Shown: positions 25,319 through 32,498 of the stretch, piece after piece | Layout: each line of letters opens with the position of its first letter | How positions within the stretch are numbered: position 1 is the first letter of the stretch | NCBI GenBank assembly: GCA_052034865.1 | Contig: JBPOIC010000016.1 | Span: forward strand, 1-35,502 | DNA length: 35,502 nucleotides | Source: JBPOIC01 sp052034865 | GTDB lineage: Bacteria; UBA10199; JADFYH01 | Direction: 5' to 3' | Notes under the pieces: generated by a model | Told to the model about the DNA's origin: nothing | Seen by the model: the letters and a program-made list of their open reading frames with translations, nothing else | Database searches by the model: none | Program-made: the position numbers and the translations under genes

Positions 25319-26195
25319 CTCCCTGGGCTTTGGTAACCCATCGATTCAGCTCACGGATAAACCACATGAACGGGAAGCCGTTCTCCGCAAGCCGTTTGTC
25401 GGTACATGCGAGATACGCTCGGACGGCCTGACGATAGAGGCTCTCGTCAGGGATTTTGGTTTCGGTGCGCTTGGCAGCGCCGCCTTCTTCTTTGAAATTG
25501 CCCACGAGGTATTCCTGTCCCTTGGCCATGAGGTACTCATCCGCGAAAATTTCCAGTCGCGGATGGGTGCGAGACTTGGTGGGGTCTGTCTCGGTTCGGG
25601 ACGACTCGGATTGTTTGACTTCCGCCGAGGCGGAAGACTCCTTCGGGTTCGGGCTGTTTGTCCTGCCCTCCGAAGGAGGAATGAATTCTTGCTCCTGTTC
25701 CTGTTCTTGTTCTTGTTCCTGCTCCTGATTTGGCAAAGTCTTGCCGGGAGGTTGAAGGCAGGATTGCTCGAAGGCTTTCAGGAACCCTTCGCCCAACCCT
25801 TCGATGAAGGATTGAAGTTCGCGCCACGCTTCAAGTTTGAGCGCACATTCGGGCATTTCATCCCAGGTATCCTTCCATCCTTTGATCACATTCGGATTCT
25901 CGGGACGGTTGTAGTGGATGGCCTTCGGTACCCAAACGAGCCGAGCCTTCCAGTCGACCCTAACCATGCCTTGGGTCAATACTTCTCGAAAGACTTTGCG
26001 GAACCCTTCGATGGGCCATCCGATTGTTTCGGCAAAACCAGCTTCGCCAGATGAAAACAGTCCAGGAATTCGCGTTGTCTGAGGACCGGTGAGCAGAAAG
26101 AACCACAGGGTTTGCCCGTTGGGGCCGGACAGCGTGAGGTTGCGGAATTTTCCGTCGCCCCACATCTTGATGAAAATTTTTCGGTATCTCGACAT
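25269..26195 (-). CDS. Phage replication-initiator-like protein with (QE)7 tract
   Basis: The 308-residue product has an N-terminal part resembling the winged-helix region of phage replication organiser proteins (KMWGDGKFRNLTL, then LVWVPKAIHYNRPENPNVIK). A Gln-Glu tract fills residues 157-170, then a polar Ser/Pro linker, then a helical C-terminal part (SLYRQAVRAYLACTDKRLAE, MWFIRELNRWV). A Gln/Glu hinge in this position is common in O/DnaD-like phage proteins. Position just before the DnaC-like gene agrees. I cannot assign a precise family. Confidence 0.75.
   Translation of the reverse strand: MSRYRKIFIKMWGDGKFRNLTLSGPNGQTLWFFLLTGPQTTRIPGLFSSGEAGFAETIGWPIEGFRKVFREVLTQGMVRVDWKARLVWVPKAIHYNRPENPNVIKGWKDTWDEMPECALKLEAWRELQSFIEGLGEGFLKAFEQSCLQPPGKTLPNQEQEQEQEQEQEQEFIPPSEGRTNSPNPKESSASAEVKQSESSRTETDPTKSRTHPRLEIFADEYLMAKGQEYLVGNFKEEGGAAKRTETKIPDESLYRQAVRAYLACTDKRLAENGFPFMWFIRELNRWVTKAQGDAHVRRDSGKYDSVCE
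25686..25727 (-). repeat. Hexanucleotide tandem repeat, seven copies
   Basis: Seven units of CAR-GAR (minus strand, variants of CAGGAA/CAAGAA/CAGGAG) encode (Gln-Glu)7 in the initiator-like protein. Third-position variation shows the copies are not freshly expanded. Confidence 0.85.
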
Positions 26196-26249
26196 AACCC
26201 TGTGAACCTTTCAATTCTCCGGTTCTCTTGCGAGGAACCAGAAGAGACA

Positions 26250-26273
26250 GGCGGGCCGTTTTACGGTGCCGCC
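26250..26273. other. Hairpin in the gap before the initiator-like gene
   Basis: GGCGG (26250-26254) pairs with CCGCC (26269-26273), and CCGT with ACGG inside. It lies in the 104-bp gap between two leftward genes, the longest gap in this part of the operon. There is no T-run. Confidence 0.35.
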
Positions 26274-26299
26274 TGATACTGCTTTCTCTCCGACTTACG

Positions 26300-26989
26300 T
26301 CAGCTGGCCGTCATTCCGACGGATCCATCTCCTTTAGCCGCGATTTCGATGCTCTCACGTACCGCGATTCCCGGAATGATCTGCTCGGCGTGCTTGCCTG
26401 AAGCCTGCACGATCTTGCGGATCTGCTTTTCATCGGGGATCATGAATTCGAGAGGAATCTTCGTCTTATCGGCAATCGAAAATTCCCACTGGCGTTTGAC
26501 CGAGATCCCGTCCACTTGCGGAATGACTCGATCTTCACAAACGATCGGGACCATCGCTTCGCCGTTCAGGATTTTCTCAGCTGTTTGAGTACAGCCTTGC
26601 TCCTCGGCGTTAATCGCGGCTTGAAGCTTCGCCTGATCCTGAAGCCGGGCTTGCTTTTCTACCTGCAGCATCTCGCTCTCTCGGATGTAATTGGCCATGC
26701 CATCCTTGATGCGACCTTCTTCCGCCTCAAGCGGATCCATCAGCTCGTGTTCCTTGTCACACACCGACTTCCAAGCGCGGTGGGTGCTATCTTTCATGGG
26801 CTTGATCCATTCTTTGATCCTCTTCATCGCTCCCTTGAGCGACTTGAGGGCAACGGCTGCCGTTTCATAACTGCGGCCATCGATGATTTTCAAAGCCTGG
26901 GAATACTGCACTACCTCTTGGGTAGATTGCTCGATCTCCTGGGCTTCTCTTTTGTAGGCGTCTTCCGCCAATGCGAGTTGTGGGCTCAT
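26300..26989 (-). CDS. Phage-type coiled-coil protein of recombination cassette
   Basis: The 229-residue product is helical and charged over about residues 10-130 (DAYKREAQEIEQSTQEVVQY, then ALKSLKGAMKRIKEWIKPMK), followed by a more globular end (KRQWEFSIADKTKIPLEFMI). Similar proteins often sit beside RecT/exonuclease genes in phages and may modulate recombination or host nuclease; the function here is not known. ATG 26989 is six bases after AAGGAGG; its A is also the last base of the upstream stop codon (TAATG). Confidence 0.75.
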   Translation of the reverse strand: MSPQLALAEDAYKREAQEIEQSTQEVVQYSQALKIIDGRSYETAAVALKSLKGAMKRIKEWIKPMKDSTHRAWKSVCDKEHELMDPLEAEEGRIKDGMANYIRESEMLQVEKQARLQDQAKLQAAINAEEQGCTQTAEKILNGEAMVPIVCEDRVIPQVDGISVKRQWEFSIADKTKIPLEFMIPDEKQIRKIVQASGKHAEQIIPGIAVRESIEIAAKGDGSVGMTAS

Positions 26990-27609
26990 TACCATCCTCC
27001 TTGTTGTTGGGTTTTGACATTCGCCGTCGTGAGAGCGGCGAGAAAAACTGAAAAATCATTTTTGTCCTCGAAGGGAATCAGCTTGTAGCGCCCTTCGGGA
27101 AAGAGTCGCAGGCCATAGCGTGCGAGCGGGTACGGGTAGCAAGCGGCGTAGGCGGCAAGTTGATATGCCGTCCAGAATTGGATATCGCCGGTCTTGATAT
27201 CCACCAATGCAGGGCGGCCGAAGAGGTAACCGATTTTGTCGTTGGTTCCGGCGTAGCGGAAGTCCCGGTGGCAGACTCTGTTTTCGCTGAAGACGACTTG
27301 GAATCCGGTCTCTTTCAGGAATCGCTCGTAAGCGCTGAAATATTCTTTGATCAGCGGATGCAGCGATGTCCGGTCCAGCACCCCAATGTCGTGATAGTGG
27401 GCCGCAAGATGGACGGCCTGTCCGCGAATACGTCCCTCTTCGGTATAGAAACGATCGTCAATAAATCCCGCCGTCTTGAGCACGGTGGTTACGCCGGGCA
27501 ACGGTTTGCCGTTTAGAAAATACCGATGGGCGTCCTCGTCGAAGCTCAAGCCCTCGAAGGCCGGAGCCTCCAGCGGAATTTGGGAGAGTTGTTGAACCGC
27601 ACCATTCAT
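26989..27609 (-). CDS. PD-(D/E)XK exonuclease of phage recombination type
   Basis: Likely digests DNA ends to expose strands for the RecT-like partner. The nuclease motifs are in order: RGQAVHLAAHYH (62-73), the Asp-containing YAGTNDKIG (119-127), VDIKTG (136-141, Asp137 and Lys139), and the helix Q150-x2-AY typical of RecB/Cas4-like enzymes. The product is 206 residues. It overlaps the upstream RecT-like gene by 4 bp and the downstream gene by 1 bp, so all three are tightly coupled. Confidence 0.85.
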   Translation of the reverse strand: MNGAVQQLSQIPLEAPAFEGLSFDEDAHRYFLNGKPLPGVTTVLKTAGFIDDRFYTEEGRIRGQAVHLAAHYHDIGVLDRTSLHPLIKEYFSAYERFLKETGFQVVFSENRVCHRDFRYAGTNDKIGYLFGRPALVDIKTGDIQFWTAYQLAAYAACYPYPLARYGLRLFPEGRYKLIPFEDKNDFSVFLAALTTANVKTQQQGGW

Positions 27610-28499
27610 ATCGTTTCGCCCCCGTTGCGGATCCAGGCTCGGATCGCTTCGAATGTGGACCGTTTGATTTCCGCCGTCGTGTGAATTTGGTAGGTATCGC
27701 TCAGGTACGCGAGGAAGCGGTCTTTGCTGACACCGAAGGATTCGCAGAGGTTGACGAGATCCATTCGCTCGTCGCGGGTGATGAATTCCTCGCTCTTGAT
27801 TTCGCCGTTCTGGACGGGCTCTGCAGCGGGCTTGGCATCCACTCGCTTCGGCATCAGATCATCGGCCAGCGTCGTCACCGACGTTTTCACCACTTCGCCT
27901 TCGGCGAGGCCTCCGGTCTGATAATTCACCTCAAGATCCGGGTTGATCTCTTCCGCGGTGTAAAATCCGGCGATGGCATCCGGGGCCGTGACCCGCAAGC
28001 CCGAAGCAGCGCATCGCCACCGGAGCATCGTTTTGCGCTGCTTTTTCCAGTTATCCTTATCGAGAAGTTTCAATGACTCGGCATCCTGGGAAGTGAATTC
28101 ATGCTGGTAAGGTTTCTGGCCCGGCCGAATGAATTCCATCACGCATCGTGTGTCGGTGCTTTCGATCACGTTCATCCGGAACCCGGGAATCCTCGTGTAG
28201 GCCAGCGTCAGCATCAGTTGCGCCGAAAGGGTGGGCTTTCCCTGAATGACGTTGACCTCACGCAGGGAAAGCATGGGGGGAAGGTCGAGCTCCTGTCCGG
28301 TCAGAATGATGGCGGCCGCCTGTTCCTTGGTGCGGATCGCCGCCGGCAGGAATCCGGATTTGAGAAGCCCCTCCGCAAAAGTCAGCAGATTGCCCATTCG
28401 CGAGGGCGTGAATCTTTCGATTTCATTTCGGGGAGGATCTTCACTTTGGATGGGAATCGTATCTACAGGCTTAAGGCTGGTGCTCGTTTGGTTCGTCAT
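27606..28499 (-). CDS. RecT-like single-strand annealing protein
   Basis: Probably anneals complementary strands during element recombination. The N-terminal part (SRMGNLLTFAEGLLKSGFLP, then KEQAAAIILTGQELDLPPM) and the central KTMLRWRCAASGLRVTAPDA-IAGFYTAEEI region follow the pattern of phage RecT/annealing proteins. A separate helical C-terminal part (about 235-297) follows a linker. GGAGA at 28506-28510 supports ATG 28499. The exonuclease gene overlaps its end. Confidence 0.8.
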   Translation of the reverse strand: MTNQTSTSLKPVDTIPIQSEDPPRNEIERFTPSRMGNLLTFAEGLLKSGFLPAAIRTKEQAAAIILTGQELDLPPMLSLREVNVIQGKPTLSAQLMLTLAYTRIPGFRMNVIESTDTRCVMEFIRPGQKPYQHEFTSQDAESLKLLDKDNWKKQRKTMLRWRCAASGLRVTAPDAIAGFYTAEEINPDLEVNYQTGGLAEGEVVKTSVTTLADDLMPKRVDAKPAAEPVQNGEIKSEEFITRDERMDLVNLCESFGVSKDRFLAYLSDTYQIHTTAEIKRSTFEAIRAWIRNGGETI

Positions 28500-28570
28500 T
28501 CGACATCTCCGTTTCTAGAGGGATTGTTTTTTTAAGCCGTGTCATTCCCTCACGTTTGACATGGCTTTGG

Positions 28571-28602
28571 TCCCCGGCGCGCCAACGTCGGGGATTTTTT
28601 TT
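28571..28602 (+). terminator. Plus-strand intrinsic terminator without an annotated gene
   Basis: TCCCCGGCG (28571-28579), loop CGCCAA, CGTCGGGGA (28586-28594) with one G-U pair, then T8. It faces against the leftward operon; no plus-strand gene lies upstream within the element. Confidence 0.7.
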
Positions 28603-28608
28603 AAAACA

Positions 28609-28815
28609 CTACAAACCGTAAACTCTAAAACCTCGCATCCCCCAGAGAATGAAATGCCCTCCGAAATAGAGCGCTGCGAAAATCATCACGGCGATGCCGA
28701 TGATATCGATCGCCCGTTCAATGGCCCCTTTGTGTTTGAGCAGAAGCAGGACGAATCTCTTGTGGGGAAGTTGGATCATAAAAGGCATGCTCATCGGATT
28801 ACAGATCGTGCTCAT
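28609..28815 (-). CDS. Small predicted membrane protein
   Basis: A 68-residue product with one convincing transmembrane segment (DIIGIAVMIFAALYFGGHFI) after a basic stretch (LLLLKHKGAIER). I do not recognise it. The start is uncertain: ATG 28815 has a weak GGGAA before it and overlaps the upstream gene by 17 bp; ATG 28794 and a TTG at 28869 are alternatives. Confidence 0.4.
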   Translation of the reverse strand: MSTICNPMSMPFMIQLPHKRFVLLLLKHKGAIERAIDIIGIAVMIFAALYFGGHFILWGMRGFRVYGL

Positions 28816-28987
28816 CATTTTTCCCATTGAGTATTCGTACCTGATCGAGAAGCCGCTCCAACGATTCAATGTTGGAGGAATCGACGCCGTGCTCCTCTTG
28901 ATAAAACTCGAAATTTTGTTCGAGATTTGAGACTTCGTTTTTGATCTTTTCGATCAGCAATTTAGCTTTCAGTGTCAGTTCATCCAT
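28799..28987 (-). CDS. Small coiled-coil protein coupled to the Cro-like gene
   Basis: A 62-residue acidic helical protein (DELTLKAKLLIEKIKNEVSN, then SLERLLDQVRILNG), probably a coiled coil. GGGAGGA lies four bases before ATG 28987, and the start overlaps the end of the HTH gene by 8 bp, which argues that it is translated. The function is unknown; a partner or antagonist of the regulator would fit the layout. Confidence 0.6.
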   Translation of the reverse strand: MDELTLKAKLLIEKIKNEVSNLEQNFEFYQEEHGVDSSNIESLERLLDQVRILNGKNDEHDL

Positions 28988-29243
28988 TGGTTCCTCCCGC
29001 CAATTTTCCGATCGACTCATGGCAACCACTCACCGCCAACAATTCCGCAACCGGCGTACCGGTCGCCTGAGCGATCTTCATGAAGTGTTTGAGCGACATG
29101 TCCCCGGTCGTAAGATCGCGCTCCCACCGGGAAATGCTTGAAAGATGAACCCCGACGATCTGGGCCAGCTTGGTCTGCGAAAGCCCAGCCCTACGTCTCA
29201 GGGTTCTAATATGCTCTCCCAAAGTTAAATTTTTAGTGTCCAT
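28980..29243 (-). CDS. Cro-like XRE-family HTH regulator
   Basis: An 87-residue DNA-binding protein. The HTH spans about residues 9-62: LGEHIRTLRRRAGLSQTKLA, then VGVHLSSISRWERDLTTGD. It is the first gene of the leftward recombination/replication block and is divergent from a second HTH gene, the arrangement of a lysogeny switch. The promoter -10 ends six bases before the ATG, so the mRNA is probably leaderless. Confidence 0.88.
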   Translation of the reverse strand: MDTKNLTLGEHIRTLRRRAGLSQTKLAQIVGVHLSSISRWERDLTTGDMSLKHFMKIAQATGTPVAELLAVSGCHESIGKLAGGTNG

Positions 29244-29249
29244 GGCTAT

Positions 29250-29277
29250 ATTTTAGCTCTTTTAATTCGTGTGTCAA
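29250..29277 (-). promoter_or_regulatory. Strong leftward promoter, predicted leaderless
   Basis: On the minus strand TTGACA (29277-29272), a 16-bp spacer and TAAAAT (29255-29250) form a near-consensus sigma-70 promoter. ATAGCC and then the ATG of the Cro-like gene follow, placing +1 at or next to the start codon. Operators for one or both HTH proteins are expected in the 29244-29363 interval; a TTTGA-N8-TCAAA half-palindrome (29285-29302) is the only candidate I see. Confidence 0.75.
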
Positions 29278-29363
29278 CATTAATTTTGATTAGAAGCTCA
29301 AATTTTACTGCTGGGGGTTGTAATTTTGGGGAAATGTTATTGCATCCATGACGCAATTTCGCT

Positions 29364-29819
29364 ATGGGTGACTCTATGGCTAAAATTGCAACGAGTCCTT
29401 TTCTCGAAAGACTTCGGGCCTTTAGGAAAAAAGCAGGGCTGAACCAGCAGGAAGTGGCCAAACATCTAGGGCTGAATCAGGCGACCTATTCGGCCATGGA
29501 ACGCGGCAGTCAGAAGATTTTTACCGAGTACCTGCCAAAAATCGCTAAGGCCATCGGCATCCAAGTCTGGCAGCTTTTCGCCGATCCGGAGGAAACCGGA
29601 GCCCTCGATGATCAGACGAAACGGTTTTTAGAGATGTGGGGACATTTCGACGCATCGGAAAAAGGCGTCATCATGGCCATGGCGGAACAGATCTGCAAAA
29701 AGAAAGATCTCGAATTGCACGATCCCAACACCGACCGCCATGCCGACAGTGATGCCATCCCTGATAATAAAAAAGCTCGCGAGGACAAGGGCGGGAAAAA
29801 AGTTGCCAAGACTGGATAG
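29364..29819 (+). CDS. CI-like XRE-family HTH regulator
   Basis: The 151-residue product has an HTH at about residues 13-68 (FLERLRAFRKKAGLNQQEVA, then LGLNQATYSAMERGSQ), a middle helical part (TKRFLEMWGHFDASEKGVIM) and a charged, disordered tail. No LexA-type protease domain is present, so induction, if any, would be RecA-independent. It diverges from the Cro-like gene and is co-oriented with the defence genes. ATG 29364 or ATG 29376 could be used. Confidence 0.85.
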   Translation: MGDSMAKIATSPFLERLRAFRKKAGLNQQEVAKHLGLNQATYSAMERGSQKIFTEYLPKIAKAIGIQVWQLFADPEETGALDDQTKRFLEMWGHFDASEKGVIMAMAEQICKKKDLELHDPNTDRHADSDAIPDNKKAREDKGGKKVAKTG

Positions 29820-29990
29820 ATTTTCGCCGCAGAGAAGGCGTCAGGGTGTGGTTTATATCCAAGCGTGGACGCCGCGTGAAGATTTTGAAGTGGGGAAATG
29901 TTTATAAGGTGATTTGGTTGTGAAAAATCAGCAAACCCGGACGGGGCATGATTAGATGCTAAGGACAAAAAACAAAAGAAACGTAAAAAT

Positions 29991-32498
29991 ATGAAACCAT
30001 CCAAATCTGCTCCAAAGAAAACAAAACGAGAAATCCGTATCTATACTCACAAGGATAAGGAACGGCTAAACAACCCGCCTGTGGGACTGGTCACACCAGA
30101 GACAGACAAGGATGCCGCTAAGAAAATCTACGCTTATGATCCCCATCTTGATCCTGCCTTGCAATGGGCAGGCAAGGCCGAACACACTTCTTTCGAGGTG
30201 CCTACTGTATCTCTCCATGTGCATGAGCGTATCGATTCTTATTCCATCATCCAGGCCGTAAAGAAAAAGAACGGTAGTAATGGACAAATTTCTCTGTTCG
30301 AGAGCGAGGAAGCTCCACTGCGTGAAGCCATTGAGTTTTACAAGCACAAGTCGGGCTGGACAAATCGTCTCATCGCCGGCGATTCATTACTGGTGATGAA
30401 TTCTTTGCTGGAAAAGGAAGGAATGGGCGGTCAATTGCAGATGGTTTATATCGACCCTCCCTATGGCATCCGTTATGGTAGCAACTTTCAGCCGTTTGTA
30501 AGCAATAAAGACGTGAAGGATGGCAAAGATGAAGACCTCACTGCTGAGCCGGAAACTTTAAAGGCCTTTCGTGACACTTGGGAATTGGGCATCCACTCTT
30601 ACCTCACCTACATGCGTGATCGGTTATTGGCAGCCAAGGCACTGTTGAATGAAAGCGGTAGCTGTTTTGTGCAGATATCCGACGAAAACCTTCATCTCGT
30701 TAGAAATCTGATGGATGAAATATTCGGCGCGGATAATTTCGTTTCCTTAATAGCATTTCAAACAAAAATTCCTTTGAGAAATAAGTATCTCGCCGGGGTT
30801 TGCGACTACATCATTTGGTATGGAAAAGATTTTCGATCTGGCAAGCTCAAGTTCAGACGCTTATTTCAAGAACAAACCCTTCAAGAATCCCCGCAATTCA
30901 GCCTCGTGGAACTTAAGGACGGCAGTATAAGAGCCATAACTGATGAGGAGCGCGATAATCCCACCGCGCTTCCAATTGGAGCAAAGATTTTTACCAGTCT
31001 TGACTTGGCTTCTTCGGGCAGAACAGAATCATGTGTTTTCGATTTTGAATGGCAGAAAAAATCATATTCGCCAACTACTGGTAAAAGTTGGAAGACCAAC
31101 CCCCAAGGGATGGCTAAATTAGCAGCCGCTCGTCGGCTATACGCTACAAAAAATGCGCTCAGGTACAAACTATATTTTGATGATTATCCTGTAAAATCTC
31201 TAACAAACATATGGACCGACAATGTCGGCGTTGCCGGAAAAATCTACGTTGTTCAAACCGACGTAAAGGCTATTATGCGGTGCATGTTGATGTGTACGGA
31301 TCCCGGAGACATCGTGTTCGATCCAACCTGTGGTAGCGGTACCACCGCATATGCGGCTGAACAATGGGGACGACGCTGGGTTACCTGTGATACTTCTCGC
31401 GTAGCGGTGACGCTCGCCAAGCAACGTTTGATGACTGCCAGCTACGATTATTACGACCTAGCATATCCGCAGGAAGGCATCAGTAGCGGTTTTCGATATA
31501 AAACTGTGCCACATATTACCCTCGGTTCAATCACCAATGACGAGCCGGCCGCACAGGAAACACTCTACGATCAGCCTGCGATTGATCGCGCCAAAGTCCG
31601 TGTGACAGGACCATTTACAATGGAGGCAGTACCCGCGCCGGTAGTGCAACCTCTGGACGACGTTGGTGATACGCCCACAGGCGATGCATCCGTTGCCCGT
31701 TCTGGTGAAACGCTGCGCCAGACTGACTGGCAGGATGAACTTCTTAAAACCGGAATTCGCGGCAAGGGTGGACAGTGCATTGCATTTACCCGCGTGGAAC
31801 CATTGGCAGGTGCGCGTTACCTGCACGCGGATGCTGAAACAAAGGAAGCTAAACCGCAACGAGCCGTTATTTCCTTTGGCCCAGAGCATGCGCCATTAGA
31901 ACAACGCCAGGTAGCAATGGCGATCGAGGAAGCCCAAGCTCTGGTGCCCAAACCAAAAATTATTGTCTTCGCCGCATTTCAATTCGATCCCGAAGCCGCA
32001 AAAGATATCGACGAGACCAATTGGCCTGGCGTGACACTGCTCAAGGCACAGATGAACGCTGACCTATTGACCGAAGACCTCAAGAAAAAACGCTCCAGCA
32101 ATGAAAGTTTTTGGCTGATCGGTCAGCCGGACGTGCAATTGAAAAAGAGCAAGGATGGTACGTGGCAAATTGAGGTGCTGGGTTTTGATTATTACGACAC
32201 GAGATCAGGCAGAGTCGATTCCGGCAGTTCTGAGAAAATCGCCATGTGGATGCTGGATACCGATTACGATGGAAGAAGCCTGTTTCCACGCCAAGTCTTT
32301 TTCCCGCTTTCCGGAGATAAGGAAGGCTGGAGCAAGTTGGCTAAAAATCTTAAGGCAGAAATCGATGAAGAGAAAATCGAAGCCTATGCTGGCACCGTGT
32401 CGTTGCCCTTCGAATCAGGGGAGCACAAGCGTGTGGCCGTCAAGATCATTGACGATCGTGGCATAGAAAGTCTGAAAATAATGAATCTATCAAAATGA
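29991..32498 (+). CDS. Adenine-specific DNA methyltransferase, type III Mod-like
   Basis: Probably methylates adenine in a specific sequence and protects host DNA. Motif IV DPPY is at 155-158 and motif I FDPTCGSGTT at 443-452, so the order is beta class, as in type III Mod proteins, with the likely target-recognition region at about 255-400. Residues about 490-835 form an extra C-terminal region not found in small Mod proteins. The start has no good ribosome-binding site, and a stop at 29949 rules out upstream starts. It overlaps the next gene by 4 bp (ATGA). Confidence 0.92.
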   Translation: MKPSKSAPKKTKREIRIYTHKDKERLNNPPVGLVTPETDKDAAKKIYAYDPHLDPALQWAGKAEHTSFEVPTVSLHVHERIDSYSIIQAVKKKNGSNGQISLFESEEAPLREAIEFYKHKSGWTNRLIAGDSLLVMNSLLEKEGMGGQLQMVYIDPPYGIRYGSNFQPFVSNKDVKDGKDEDLTAEPETLKAFRDTWELGIHSYLTYMRDRLLAAKALLNESGSCFVQISDENLHLVRNLMDEIFGADNFVSLIAFQTKIPLRNKYLAGVCDYIIWYGKDFRSGKLKFRRLFQEQTLQESPQFSLVELKDGSIRAITDEERDNPTALPIGAKIFTSLDLASSGRTESCVFDFEWQKKSYSPTTGKSWKTNPQGMAKLAAARRLYATKNALRYKLYFDDYPVKSLTNIWTDNVGVAGKIYVVQTDVKAIMRCMLMCTDPGDIVFDPTCGSGTTAYAAEQWGRRWVTCDTSRVAVTLAKQRLMTASYDYYDLAYPQEGISSGFRYKTVPHITLGSITNDEPAAQETLYDQPAIDRAKVRVTGPFTMEAVPAPVVQPLDDVGDTPTGDASVARSGETLRQTDWQDELLKTGIRGKGGQCIAFTRVEPLAGARYLHADAETKEAKPQRAVISFGPEHAPLEQRQVAMAIEEAQALVPKPKIIVFAAFQFDPEAAKDIDETNWPGVTLLKAQMNADLLTEDLKKKRSSNESFWLIGQPDVQLKKSKDGTWQIEVLGFDYYDTRSGRVDSGSSEKIAMWMLDTDYDGRSLFPRQVFFPLSGDKEGWSKLAKNLKAEIDEEKIEAYAGTVSLPFESGEHKRVAVKIIDDRGIESLKIMNLSK

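Noticed and set aside
25311..26054. 247-residue plus-strand ORF opposite the initiator-like gene
   Set aside because: Low-complexity Leu/Phe run is the reverse of the (QE) tract; the minus-strand frame has better coupling to its neighbours.
27681..28535. Plus-strand ORFs opposite the RecT-like gene
   Set aside because: Shadows; the minus frame has a ribosome-binding site, 4-bp overlap with its neighbour and RecT-like sequence.
28561..28830. 89-residue plus-strand ORF across the orphan terminator
   Set aside because: Runs through a strong hairpin plus T8 and opposite the likely membrane-protein gene.
29837..29873. GGCGTC/GACGCC hairpin after the CI-like gene as a terminator
   Set aside because: Loop is 25 bases and no T-run follows; too weak to call.
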